From Globisporangium splendens (taxonomy: Eukaryota > Oomycota > Peronosporomycetes > Pythiales > Pythiaceae): 64,000 bases of DNA. Of the stretch, positions 1 to 10,277 are shown piece by piece. Under the pieces are notes generated by a model. That model was given only the letters and a program-made list of their open reading frames with translations. It searched no databases and had not been told where the DNA came from. The stretch is from the NCBI GenBank assembly GCA_006386115.1, contig VFIW01000017.1, forward strand, positions 605,788 through 669,787, written 5' to 3'. Each line of letters begins with the position of its first letter. The stretch's first letter is position 1. Both the position numbers and the translations under genes were made by a program.

Positions 1-2
1 AC

Positions 3-968
3 GACGAAGAAGAGGACGAGGTTGAGGCTGCGCCGCGCAGCAGCATCACCGCTGGTCCTTACGGCGCGGACTACAGCTCGCGCGCGTCGCTCCCGGCACG
101 TCCAGGTGGCCTGCGCTCGTCGTTGTCCATGGGGACGAGCAGCACCCACCGCGCGTCGCACCACTCGGCGCCACGCTCGAGCCACTCGCTACCATTGACG
201 AACCAGCAGCCGTACCAGCACCCGCGTCCGAGCCTGCACCACCAGAGCAGCACAGGCGGCGCCAGCACTGGCACTGGTAACGGCAACGGGAATGGCAACG
301 TGAACGGCAACCGCCGCCGCACCGGCAGCTTCGCGTCCAGCAACTCGTCGCCGCGGTCTGTGGCGTCCAACTTCTCGTACGCGTCGGGTACGACCACGGG
401 CTCATCGGTGCGCTCGGTGATCGACCTGGGCGACATGGACATGTTCTACCAGAGCGGCTACGGCGGCTCGTCCACGCCGCGCGACAGCGACAAGCGCCTG
501 AGCTTCGAGATGCACAAGTTTTTCCAGCAGTACGGCTCGGGTCAGCGTCTGAGCGACGCGCAGAACGACTCGTTCGCGCACTCGGGCACGTCGACGCTGC
601 GCGCGAGCGACATGGGCATGAACCCGCTGCGCTCGAGCGACATGAACCCGTTCTACCAGAGCGCGGGCTCGTCCACGTCTGGCGGCGTCGGCAACGGCCG
701 CCGCCACAGCGAGCGTGGCATGTACACGCATAGCGGATACTCAGTGGGCCTCTCGCGCGCGAGCGACGGCAGTATCTTCTACCAGAGCGGCGGGTACCAG
801 CAGGGCATGGGTGGCACGGTGCCGCGCTCGAGCGACCCGAGTCCGTTCTACCGTCACCAACCCACGAGCTACGAGGACGAGACGGACGCGGACGACGTGG
901 TCCTGGCCATGCGCGAGTCGCTGGACCATGGCGACCAGCCACGCGTGAGCATCCACGCGATCCTGTAA
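3..968 (+). CDS. Ser/Gly-rich repeat protein, 5' end outside window
   Basis: The frame is open from base 3 without a stop, so the protein starts upstream; the first ATG inside the window (123) is unlikely to be the start. The visible ~321 residues are low-complexity (Ser, Gly, Asn, His) and contain at least four degenerate copies of a motif like R-S/A-S-D-x-x-x-F-Y-Q-S, for example LRSSDMNPFYQS and SRASDGSIFYQSGG. An acidic patch is followed near the C-terminus by DADDVVLAMRESL, which fits a ubiquitin-interacting motif (acidic run, hydrophobic, x-x-A-x-x-x-S). No enzymatic domain or membrane segment is visible. The function is unknown; the UIM suggests, by inference only, a ubiquitin-linked or scaffolding role. 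It converges on the transporter gene that follows. Confidence 0.7.
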   Translation, partial: DEEEDEVEAAPRSSITAGPYGADYSSRASLPARPGGLRSSLSMGTSSTHRASHHSAPRSSHSLPLTNQQPYQHPRPSLHHQSSTGGASTGTGNGNGNGNVNGNRRRTGSFASSNSSPRSVASNFSYASGTTTGSSVRSVIDLGDMDMFYQSGYGGSSTPRDSDKRLSFEMHKFFQQYGSGQRLSDAQNDSFAHSGTSTLRASDMGMNPLRSSDMNPFYQSAGSSTSGGVGNGRRHSERGMYTHSGYSVGLSRASDGSIFYQSGGYQQGMGGTVPRSSDPSPFYRHQPTSYEDETDADDVVLAMRESLDHGDQPRVSIHAIL

Positions 969-1333
969 GGAAGACAGACACCCGAGCGTCCACCTGAGTG
1001 CGACGCTATGTGGACAAGAGAGAGAGCGACACACACAAGCAACAAGGTGACGTATGAGTATGAGCCTCCAGCCCCAACGAAACGACGACATGAGGTCTTC
1101 TACCTACCTACCCACCTGGCTGCTGGGTGAAGAGCAGAGGCCTTTGTGGAAACTTCGTATAATCCCCCCCCGAATAATTTATTGTCCGCGTCAATACAAA
1201 AAGAGCCAAGATGGTGGTGTACTTAATTAAGTTAGTAGATCTTCGCACACACAGAATGTTGGTTGTCCTCGAGTTAGGTCCTAAAAATGCACTCAAATGC
1301 AGCCATTATCAGATACGACAGAAGGACGATTGA
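969..1333. other. Convergent intergenic spacer
   Basis: Holds the 3' ends of two converging genes. It contains AT-rich stretches and a C8 run near 1165. No gene is seen. Confidence 0.6.
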
Positions 1334-4231
1334 CTATGGGAATGAACCGTAGTTGACATGGAACGAGCGCTCGGTGAGCGCCGATGAGGACGTGGGGTTG
1401 ACCGAGTGGCGCCGTTGCGTTGACGCGTTCCCATTGTGATGCGTATACGCAGTGGTACGAGGGACTACGAGCGCGTCTGAGATGTCCACCTTCGTGGACG
1501 TCTTGTGCGACGCGAGCATCACGAACAGACATCCAACGAGCACGGCGAAACCACCGAGAAATGTGGGTGATCCTGGAAGCCCATCGACACCGATGGCGAT
1601 GCTGATTACTGTGGCCACGATGGGCTCCGTGAGCATCGTGACGGACACCACGAGTGGATCAAAGTACTGGAGCGAGCTGATGAAGCCCATGGTACCTGCG
1701 AAGCTGCCAACGAGCACGACGTACGCCTCGATGCCCAGATGATGCACCCAACCAAAGAGCCCATGTGTGGGGTGCGTGGAGAGCACGGCGATGTCCATGT
1801 CCTCACGTCGCCAGATCAAGACAGCGCACGTCAATAGAGCGACCGTGCTCACGAGCGCAAACATGAACACAAACACGTCCATGCACGGCCGCACGCGCTT
1901 GGCGGCCAGGAGGTATCCGACGCCGGCAAACGCTCCAGCGAATGCGACCATGTCACCCAGTGTCGACGACAGAGCATGATGGCCTCCCGCAGTGTTGCTG
2001 TGGTCCATCGTCGTGACAGCGGCGCCAGAAAAGCCGACCGAGGCACCGAGCAGCTCGAGCATGCCCAGCGGCTGACGCAACGCGGTCTTTGTGAGCACCA
2101 TGAGCAGCGAGTGACAGTTGGAAAAGATGTACGCGTGGCCGACGCTCGTGAGACTAAGTGCGACGATGAACGTCGCGTTGTACACGGTGTAGCAGACGCC
2201 ACAGAACACAAAAAGCGCAAGTTTGCGATACGTCAGGCGCGCGAAGCCTCTTGCCCCTATTCCTCCGTGTTGCCACAACGAAAGCGCCGCGCACGGTGCA
2301 AAAGCGAGCGACGCGCCGGCCATGCGCCAAAACACTTTGAGCAGCGGCGGTACGCCGACCAGCAGATCCTGCACGGCTCCCTGCGACGAGATCGCAATCA
2401 GCGCCGTGAGCAAGATTACGTAGCCGACGAGTGGCACTTGCTTGTACACCGTCACGTTCACGTGCATCTTCGCTTTGCTATGGAGCATTGCTGACGTACT
2501 ACTCGTGTCCACAACGGCCTCCATCTTGATCTCTTGCACAGCCGAGGGGAGTCGCACGGACGACCGTCGTCGTCGTTGATGATACTGATGGTCGTACTGG
2601 GGATGAAGCTTTGGCGCTGATGCTGGTGGCTCGGGCAGCGCGAGAATGAGCTCGTCGTTGTCGTCACTTGCGTTATTCTCATGGAGCGGATGAAGATGGT
2701 GAGGCTCTGGACGCAGTTGGAAGAGAAACGCGTGGTTGGGCAGGTGGCGCATCGCGTCGTTGACATCCGCCTCGGTCAGCATCGTCGTCTTGGCTCCAAC
2801 ATCCTCAACCTCTTCCTCGCCCTGCTCGACTGCATTCCCATCCGCTTCAGAGTGTTCTTCCGGCCAGCTGACAATGTCTTTTTCGTCATCAACCTGAATG
2901 AACTGGACGCCTTCTTCGCGCAAGAGCGCGTCGAGATCCTCGGATTTCTGGCTGCATGTCGCCTCTGCTATCGTGTGCGTCGTAGCGCGACTGGCGTCGA
3001 TGCACTCTGGCTGCGTGACCTGCGTGGCATGCGTCGTCGCGACTTTATAGCCAACATATCCACACGTCTCGCGTGGGAACTCGTAGTACGCGCTCTCACT
3101 TTGTTTCAGAGGCGATTTCTTTTGCTCGTTCCAGGATAATGACGACCCTGATGAGGAGATCGGCAGTGCGGGACGATGCTGCGATTGCTTCTGATTCAGC
3201 CACGACGACGAGCCAAACATTTGCGCATCTTGCTGGTTGTCATCCCGCTCGATCGTTCGCCAATTGCAATAGTCACTCGCGACCAGTTTGTCGATGACCA
3301 CCGTCGAGTCTCCATGGAGCTCGTAATCAATCAGGAACGCATCCATTGTGGACTGGGCTGATGTTGGCTTTGACGTTAGCATGCGAGTCCAAGCCTGGTA
3401 TGTGATGGCAAAGAGACCAGCATATGCACTCGCGCATTCATCATCATCGTCATTCTCTTCAGCAAACGGGAGCTGGACGTCCAGGTTAATGAGCACGCGG
3501 ATCGTAGCGACTTGCTGTGGACTTCTAGGCGATGGCGATGGCAAAGTGGCCATCATCTGGATCGTTGGTGCGTCAAAGATGCGATTTCCACGCAACACGA
3601 GGAAGCCCACGCTCGGCTTCCTCAGGGTCCCCTTCAAGTACGTCGATGCCGACCGAAGCGCGTGGATTTCGCCGTTCTTCTCCTTGTCTGTGGACGTATC
3701 GACGAGCACGAAGTCCACATGCACATGCTCAATCGCGCACAATCGCGTCGCGATTTTCTTGATTCTCGGTACGGACGAAGACGATGCGGCACCACCTGGA
3801 CGATTTTGGCTTTTCGGGACGCAAATCACGAGATGCTCGATGATACTCGGCTGGAAGAGCTCTTGCAGGAGATGTGCGAGCACTGTGCGTCCATCGTCGA
3901 GCGTCTGCAACATCACGGCACCATCGCTATTGTCCAGCAGCAGCAGACACGCTTCTCTGCAAACCGCCTCGTGTGGTGCTGCAGACACGCGGCCACCATC
4001 ATCATCGGAAGAAGAGGAATCAGCATCGTGCGCCGCCATCGTGTGCAGCATCTCCTGGAGCGCTACGGGGTCATGATCACGCGCGATGCCGTCCATGAAC
4101 TCTTCCTGAGACACGTCGAGCCGCTCACTCACCTGCGCCACGTTGAGCGAATACACGTGCTGCACTTTGGCGCCGCTGAGCTGCTCGCTCGCGGCGGCCG
4201 TGTGCGGCAGCTCTAGCTCGTACTCCTTCAT
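1334..4231 (-). CDS. EamA/DMT-family transporter with N-terminal nucleotidyltransferase-like domain
   Basis: 965 aa from the first ATG of the frame (MKEYELELP); the frame is open further upstream but has no earlier ATG. The N-terminal ~300 residues look like a sugar-nucleotide or CTP-type nucleotidyltransferase fold: a LLLLDNSDG strand-loop in place of the usual LAAGxGxR loop, a TVLAHLLQELFQP segment, and VGFLVLRGNRIFD where active enzymes have GD. The loop glycines and the metal-binding Asp are missing, so catalysis is doubtful. A low-complexity, Gln/Ser-rich linker follows. The last ~340 residues carry about ten hydrophobic segments typical of drug/metabolite (EamA) transporters, ending in a cytosolic tail. 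Bacterial lic loci pair an EamA choline permease (LicB) with a cytidylyltransferase (LicC); a link to choline uptake is only inference. No intron is needed. Confidence 0.75.
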   Translation of the reverse strand: MKEYELELPHTAAASEQLSGAKVQHVYSLNVAQVSERLDVSQEEFMDGIARDHDPVALQEMLHTMAAHDADSSSSDDDGGRVSAAPHEAVCREACLLLLDNSDGAVMLQTLDDGRTVLAHLLQELFQPSIIEHLVICVPKSQNRPGGAASSSSVPRIKKIATRLCAIEHVHVDFVLVDTSTDKEKNGEIHALRSASTYLKGTLRKPSVGFLVLRGNRIFDAPTIQMMATLPSPSPRSPQQVATIRVLINLDVQLPFAEENDDDDECASAYAGLFAITYQAWTRMLTSKPTSAQSTMDAFLIDYELHGDSTVVIDKLVASDYCNWRTIERDDNQQDAQMFGSSSWLNQKQSQHRPALPISSSGSSLSWNEQKKSPLKQSESAYYEFPRETCGYVGYKVATTHATQVTQPECIDASRATTHTIAEATCSQKSEDLDALLREEGVQFIQVDDEKDIVSWPEEHSEADGNAVEQGEEEVEDVGAKTTMLTEADVNDAMRHLPNHAFLFQLRPEPHHLHPLHENNASDDNDELILALPEPPASAPKLHPQYDHQYHQRRRRSSVRLPSAVQEIKMEAVVDTSSTSAMLHSKAKMHVNVTVYKQVPLVGYVILLTALIAISSQGAVQDLLVGVPPLLKVFWRMAGASLAFAPCAALSLWQHGGIGARGFARLTYRKLALFVFCGVCYTVYNATFIVALSLTSVGHAYIFSNCHSLLMVLTKTALRQPLGMLELLGASVGFSGAAVTTMDHSNTAGGHHALSSTLGDMVAFAGAFAGVGYLLAAKRVRPCMDVFVFMFALVSTVALLTCAVLIWRREDMDIAVLSTHPTHGLFGWVHHLGIEAYVVLVGSFAGTMGFISSLQYFDPLVVSVTMLTEPIVATVISIAIGVDGLPGSPTFLGGFAVLVGCLFVMLASHKTSTKVDISDALVVPRTTAYTHHNGNASTQRRHSVNPTSSSALTERSFHVNYGSFP

Positions 4232-5056
4232 GGGTTTCCTCGAGTCCTGCAGTCGTGTGATTGTGTTGATAACGCGTACGAGAGATGGAGGACGGCTGTG
4301 ACGAAGGCGACGAGATCGTGCAGCTGTGCGTGTGTGTGTTTCTGTTGTGTCTCGAGACAGCGCAACCGCCCTCGGATGCTCAGCCAACGAACGGACGAGC
4401 GACGATGGCGGTGCGGATGAAGAAGCGGAATGCGCCACGGATATGGAAAACTCCCAGCGGTTCCTTCTTTATGATGAGGGAGGGAGGAGCTCTTTGAAAC
4501 ACCGCGACGGTTCAAAGATCGCGGTCTGATCCGGAACGCGTTATTTACGTATTTTGGCGAGTTTTGCTAAATACGTGTCGTGAGACTCACAATGATTCAG
4601 AGTCAGAATCAGAAGCGCACTTAACGTCGAGAGGCGAAAGCGAACTTGAGGTCCCCTCATCTTGAATTTCAAGGTCTCAAGGTCTCAAGGCAGCGGAACG
4701 TCACTGCGCATCTGTCTTTTGCCGCTGCTCACATGCTTGCTGACGTCTCAAGACGTAGTCGCAACCCGTTTGTGGATTGGGTGATTGCAGTGACACGGGG
4801 ACGTGCTCTGATGTTTCCACATGCATGCATCATCACATTTCGACACAATGAGGGATCTCGTGTAAAATGCGAATGCGTTGTGCCATGATTTATGTTTACG
4901 TGTCAAAACTCTCGACAGGAAGAAGTAATCAATTTTTCACGCATTATCTACTACATCTATTTGTTTTCTCGCGCACAAAAGTGCCACATGTGCTATGGCT
5001 CCAACACGGGTTGTTAAATAATCTGAACTATAAAAGAAGAAAGGCTGCGAATGCCT
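4232..5056. other. Intergenic region upstream of the transporter gene
   Basis: Lies between two minus-strand genes, so it holds the transporter 5' UTR and promoter and the kinase 3' UTR. On the minus strand, GCATTCCG near 4434 resembles an oomycete initiator and lies ~200 bases before the chosen ATG. No further gene is seen. Confidence 0.5.
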
Positions 5057-6034
5057 TTACAATGCATCACATGACGAGACGGGTGAGACTGGGAAGTTTG
5101 TGATTGCAGGGTGCCGTACGAGTTCGTTCATCGTGATGCGCAGACGCGGGTCGACGTGCAGCATCCGTTCCAATAAATCTTGGCTCGCTTCGCTGATTGT
5201 GTCCGCGAGTCCCCACGCTTTCAGGACGGCCTTGATGCCATGCTTTGCGACGAACTGGAACCCAGAGTCCTTCATACTCGCCATCTCGAACGGCGGGGAC
5301 GACGTCACGAGGATGAAATACGATACGCCTAGCGACCAGATATCGGCTCCTCGAGGGTCGTAGTGAGCGTCACAGATCACTTCCGGCGCCATGTAGTAGT
5401 GCTTGCCCACGATCCCCGACGCGACAAACGACCCGTGGGGGATACCCTCCTGTTGGACACAGAGTCCAAAGTCCGTGATCACGGCACGTCCGTCTCGCAG
5501 CAGGATGTTCTCCAAACTCAAATCGCGGTGAGCAATGCCGTTCCCATGCAAAAATCGTAATCCTGCGAGCACGTCCCGTAAATATCCAAGCGCAATGTGT
5601 TCTTCGACCCTCGATGATGATCTCGCTTCGCTGAGGTCCTCGACACTGTTCCCACTATTCGGCGGTGCTTGATCGGGCTCTTTCTGTCGCTGTTGCTGCG
5701 CACAGGATTCGAGCAAATCGCCGCCTTCGCAGTAATCCATCACGACATGCAGCACGTTGTGGTTCTCGCCCTTCGGCATCACGAAATAGTCGCGCATCGT
5801 GATCACATTCGGATGCCCACCGATCGCGCACAGCTGACTCAGCACCTCGATCTCCTTGAGCACGTTCTCCTGCACGCGCTCGTGCTTGTTGGATTTCTGC
5901 GAGAGCGCGAGCGACAGGTCGATCGTCTTCACGACCACTTCGTCCTGCGTCTGCGTGTCGAGACACAGCAGGATCTCGCCAAACATCGACGTCTGCAGCG
6001 ACTCGAGCAGCTCATATCGCGGCACTAATCCCAT
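5057..6034 (-). CDS. Ser/Thr protein kinase with atypical glycine loop
   Basis: 325 aa, one exon, nearly all kinase domain. Visible motifs: the ATP-anchoring Lys in VVVK (about residue 36), the catalytic loop HRDLSLEN (about 168-175; the usual Lys after HRDL is Ser), DFG (about 187), the activation-segment APE in YMAPEV, and DIWSLGVSYF for subdomain IX. A short insert of Gln, Ser and Pro (about 110-140) sits between the hinge (MDYCEGGDLL) and helix E. The glycine-rich loop at the N-terminus is replaced by LQTSMFGEI, which lacks the GxGxxG pattern. The family looks CAMK-like, but the missing loop glycines and changed catalytic-loop Lys make activity uncertain. There is no signal peptide or membrane segment, so it is probably cytosolic. 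ATG chosen because it lies just before the first kinase strand. Confidence 0.88.
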   Translation of the reverse strand: MGLVPRYELLESLQTSMFGEILLCLDTQTQDEVVVKTIDLSLALSQKSNKHERVQENVLKEIEVLSQLCAIGGHPNVITMRDYFVMPKGENHNVLHVVMDYCEGGDLLESCAQQQRQKEPDQAPPNSGNSVEDLSEARSSSRVEEHIALGYLRDVLAGLRFLHGNGIAHRDLSLENILLRDGRAVITDFGLCVQQEGIPHGSFVASGIVGKHYYMAPEVICDAHYDPRGADIWSLGVSYFILVTSSPPFEMASMKDSGFQFVAKHGIKAVLKAWGLADTISEASQDLLERMLHVDPRLRITMNELVRHPAITNFPVSPVSSCDAL

Positions 6035-8667
6035 CGTGTTTCTCTTTTATTTGCCCGCTACGCTTCACGTGTGCTTGGGGTGGCAGATTCTCGAGTGCCT
6101 GTCCACGCGTGCAATGCAATCAAGCGAGGAGGGACGGGGATGGGCGCAACACGCAGAGGGAACGAACAGTGTGTGCACCTGGTATCTTACTTTCTTCTCG
6201 GGGCTTTCTCTCTCTCTGGAGCTCCTCGTGAATGCTCAAACCAGCGACAGTGGAGGCTTGATGGATCAGATGCTCGATCGCCTGGGGGTGACGCCGACCC
6301 GCACTGAGATGGCGACGCGCGGTTTCACAATGCGCTCTGGTTGAAGCGCGCCGGCTGCCGAGACGGAAAATGGATGACTGACACGAGAGAGCAGGACGGT
6401 ATTTTGGGATCGACGGTTAAGCGATTGAGCTGTTGTGCTGGTTGTATAGTGTGCGGTTGAACCGACTCAAGCAGCTGACGGTTGTTGTTGTTCGGTTTTT
6501 AGACTTGGCGTTTGTATGGAGAGCGAGTGAGTGAATGCTCGAACTTCAAGGGCGTGAGTTGAGAAGTGAGCAAAAGCGCGCTGGAAAAGGGACCCACATG
6601 GGGTCGGTGAAGAGAAAGGGAGAGAGAGAGGACAAGGGGGAGAGACAGTGGGATGGCGCACACCGTAGAGCACCGTGCACGTCCGCAAGCAACCACAACG
6701 GGCGGCTGCACACTGGTACACTTGGGCACAGTGCAGAAAAGGCAGTCATGGCCACCTTAGATCGTCGTTCGATTTTCCGTTCAGCGTAAAGCGCCAAGCG
6801 AGTTTGCAGCACACATCCTGCATGAAATGTCCTGCACTTCCAGCGACCAAGGACCACGCGTATCTATAATGTTCGCAATTTTGGTAAAGACAGTGGCAAT
6901 CTGTATATCTGCTCGCTTTTCTTCGACGCATTTGTTGGCACGCCAGGAAAGTGCGATCCATGTGATCTATTGGTGTATGTGGGGAATGTGAATTGAGCAG
7001 CGACTGGTCTCTTTCACACCTGCGATGAGTGAGCCCGAAGCCATGGAGAATGTGACATCACCAGCTGGTTGTGGGTGTCATATCTCGGTTGCTTATCTAG
7101 TCAAACGAAAGGGAACCGTCGGATTTTTTGGTCTGAGAAAAATGGTAATGAAACGCCTTGCACACGATGCCTTTTGTTCGGCGTCGATGGATACAAAGAT
7201 GGAATAAGAGGCGCGTGCTGAGTGAACCGGCGTCATCATCGCTTCGAGATGATTGCTTCCATACTTGACGGGGCGGGTTGCGATTGGTCGAAATTGCCAA
7301 AGCGATAGGCTGGCATGCTGTTGCAGTTCAAGTGCAAGTTGAACACTGTCTCTTCTTTCTTGGGGAGCATCTGGGCAATCATCACCGTCTGTTTTCTCTC
7401 CCCTTTCATCTCGAGCCGTGAGATCAAGATGTTGAAGTTTCGATGGAGAAAAAAACGTGTGGAAAAATTTGTATCGATAGACACGAAGCGAAATACAGAG
7501 AGAAACGATCAACATTTGCATTGAAAATACTCGGTTTACTCTTTGAGGATTGCTGCTGGTGTTGATTGCGATGCGCGAACTTCCATGTGCAAACAATTCT
7601 GGCACATGTCGTTCGAAGCTTTTCGTACTGGTCGTTTATCTGCTTCGAGAAGGGGACTTTCGAATCTTGAAAGGACGCTGAGTGAGAAATAGACTGGTGC
7701 TTTGCATCGAGTGCGAAGACCCCCTTTCCCTCGCACCAACCTACAGTACGGGAAGCGCTGTTTTGCTTTTCTCACGTTTTCCAAGCACCAATTGAACCAT
7801 CACCGTATTCCTCATCTTTTTGTTGGCAGACAAGCCCCGATGCAAAACGGCGGAGCTCGTCTGTCACTCTGCTCAAGAAGGTCGACTGAACCCCTTTTCT
7901 TCCTTTCGCTGTGATAGTTAGTTTTAGTGAGGTGCATTATGCTACGTCGAAAGCGAACAAGATACCCTGAATCTATCACACTGCCACAGAAAACATGAAA
8001 CTCATCACATGGTGAGGCAGAGGAGGCACATCATACATTCATCACGTCACGCGAGATAGATAGATGATGGCACGCATCGTATTGTCCGAGGAAATCAAAT
8101 TCTGGTCGTCCCGAATCAATGCCAGCTTGGATACTGAGTCGCTGTGATATTTCGCCACGCTTGCACAGGATTTTGCATGTTTAGCATGGCTACGTTCGTT
8201 GTGTCACCCACTTGCGACAGTGCACCTGTGAAGAGGCGCATCATTGGAATAAGATTCTCAGATATCCTGTCGCAAGCAGGGACGATGACGGACGAGTAGC
8301 CCCGAAACGAAGTGCACTTTGGATGGATCAGCACTTGCGTGCGCATCAACGCGGCGATTGACCTCTCACTGGCAGAAACGCATGCGGGCGGGCATACACA
8401 CTCGGGTAAACGCACTAGAGTGGCAATTGCACACGACCAGACGGCCGAGTGGATCTGGCGTTTCTGGAAATGGGAAAGACCAATAATGCTGCGTTTGCCC
8501 CAGTTCTCTACAGTATGCAGCAGATCATCCAGAGAAGCACACATGCATACAGAACGAATAAACAGCTCAATGCACCGTATAAGACCACAAAGGCATGCTG
8601 ACCAGGTTGCCTGATATGTACGTGCTCACGCTGCTAATGTTCGATTTCCACAAAAGTCAAAGCCAAG
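6035..8667. other. Gene-poor spacer, 2.6 kb
   Basis: No ORF here has a recognisable domain, good composition or a plausible exon structure. It contains GA-rich low complexity (about 6600-6660) and short sequences that recur in other gene-free parts, for example the GTTGTTGTTGTTCGG stretch near 6482, seen again near 20894. It probably consists of decayed repeats plus the kinase promoter next to 6035. Confidence 0.5.
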
Positions 8668-9953
8668 TCAGTCATCGAGCGTGACTTCGAGGATCGTTGG
8701 GCTGGCCACGATGCGGGCGTCCTTGCTGCCGGCGACGACGCGGCCGACGACCCACGCGGGCTTGCCGTCCAATGCGCGCAGCTCCGCGATGTACGCGTCC
8801 GCATGCTCCGCGGGCAAACACAACAGCAGCCCGCCCGACGTCTCGGCGGCGAAGCCCTCGAGCAGACGGAACGAGTTGCCGATCGTCTCGTTCACCTTGA
8901 CCATGTGCTGGATGATCGGCAGCGTGTGGATCTCAAAGTCCACGTCGCGGGTCTGCGACTTGGCCTGGTTGCGTGCGTGCGCCAGGATGCCGAAGCCCGT
9001 GACGTCGGTCGCCGAGTGTGCGCCGTACTTGTGCATGAGCCGCGCGGCGTTCAGGTTGAGGCGGCTCATGGACTCGGACGCCATCGCGAACCCGTGCTCA
9101 GCGTCCTCAACGGTCACCACATCTGCCACGCGCTGCCAGCGCTCGGGACGCTTGCGCCATTGGAACAGGTTCACGGCGACTTGCGTGCCCAACGCCTTGG
9201 TGAGGATGATCACGTCTCCCACTTGTGCGTTCACGGGGCGAATGATCTCGCTTTCTATGTTACAAAGACAATAAAAAAAAAAGAAGAGCATGAGCAACAA
9301 CGAAACAGTCACATACATGCGCGAGGTTCAAGACGTCTCCTCGCTGACGTACCACTGCGCACGCTCATGGCGACGCCTCCGACGATCGGCCACGGGTTCA
9401 TGACCGTTTGCCCACCCGTCACGTTCGTCTCCGCCTTGCGCGCAAGATCGTTAAAGCCGCGGATCATCTGCGTCGTCACGACATCGCGCTCCTTCTCGCT
9501 CATGTCCCGACACACGCCGAGGATCATGAGCATCGTGTCCACTTCCGTCACCCCCATCGCGTAGACGTCTGAGAGCACGTTCGCGCACGCGATCTTGCCC
9601 TGAACGTACGGGTCTTCCACGGACGGGAAGAAGAAATCCGTCGTCGAGATCATGTACAAATCCTTGCCGTGGCTGATCTTCACGACGCTCGAGTCCATAC
9701 CAGGCGTCTCATTTGGCTTCAAATCGTTGGCGATATCTTCCAGGTATCCGAGCAATTTTGCCTGCGGCAATTTGCATCCACAGCCCTTCAACGCGCTGAA
9801 ATCCGTGAGCGTGAACGATGGGTCAAGACCAAGATCTGCGGGGTTGAAGATGGCGCTGTGGCTGCTTGTCGTGGTAGTAGCGGCAGCGTCGGTCGACGGC
9901 GTCTTGAGTTCGCGGTCGATGATTTCTTTCGTGTGTGCAGCGGCGGCGTCCAT
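8668..9953 (-). CDS. selD: Selenophosphate synthetase (selenide, water dikinase), Cys form
   Basis: Two exons, 9953-9353 and 9254-8668, with a 98-bp intron (donor GTACGT, acceptor TAG) that joins VRS to ESEIIRPV in frame; 395 aa. The enzyme makes selenophosphate from selenide and ATP, the selenium donor for Sec-tRNA and selenoproteins. The active-site loop GCGCKLPQAKL (about residues 57-67) has Cys where many eukaryotic forms have selenocysteine; the Lys partner is present. AIRS-type segments follow: DFFFPSVEDPYVQGKIACAN, GVTEVDTMLMI, TGGQTVMNPW and, in exon 2, ATDVTGFGILAHA. Length matches the family. Start chosen at the ATG giving MDAAAAHTK; upstream in-frame codons lie in a region that could hold a 5' UTR intron (a TGCAACAG acceptor sits 12 bases before the ATG). 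It sits alone between gene-poor regions. Confidence 0.95.
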
Positions 9954-10277
9954 GGCGTTTGTTCCTGTTGCAACACAAACAAGTGGGAGCAAAGCGCGAA
10001 GCGTCAGATAAGCAATAGAGCTTCGTATTGGCGTGGTGCATATATATACACGCGCATGCATCTCGGACATACGTAGCGGGGTCAACGAGACGCAATCGTT
10101 CGTGGAAATGACGCTCGGCCACTTCCTTCTCTGATTGCACAAAGCAAAGCGTGACTCCAATCACGAAGATTTCGTATTCCAAAATGAGTACTAATTATCT
10201 GTGGTCCACCCTATCATTGGAGGTATGCAATATCGCACACTCATTTTGAAATTATTGCGCAGTATAATTTGCATTTC
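9954..10277. other. selD 5' region up to the repeat edge
   Basis: Presumed promoter and 5' UTR of selD. A possible 5' UTR intron runs from a GTATAT donor near 10047 to the acceptor near 9966 on the minus strand. It ends where the inverted-repeat arm begins. No other gene is seen. Confidence 0.4.

Noticed and set aside
46..993. 315-codon minus-strand frame opposite the first gene
   Set aside because: Arg/Ser/Cys-rich composition typical of the shadow of GC-rich Ser codons; no domain, and the plus-strand frame has clear repeats.
7093..7605. 170-codon minus-strand frame in the 6-8.7 kb spacer
   Set aside because: No domain, mixed composition, overlaps other random frames; looks like chance.
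8803..9564. 253-codon plus-strand frame across selD
   Set aside because: Antisense shadow of the selD exons and it crosses the selD intron.
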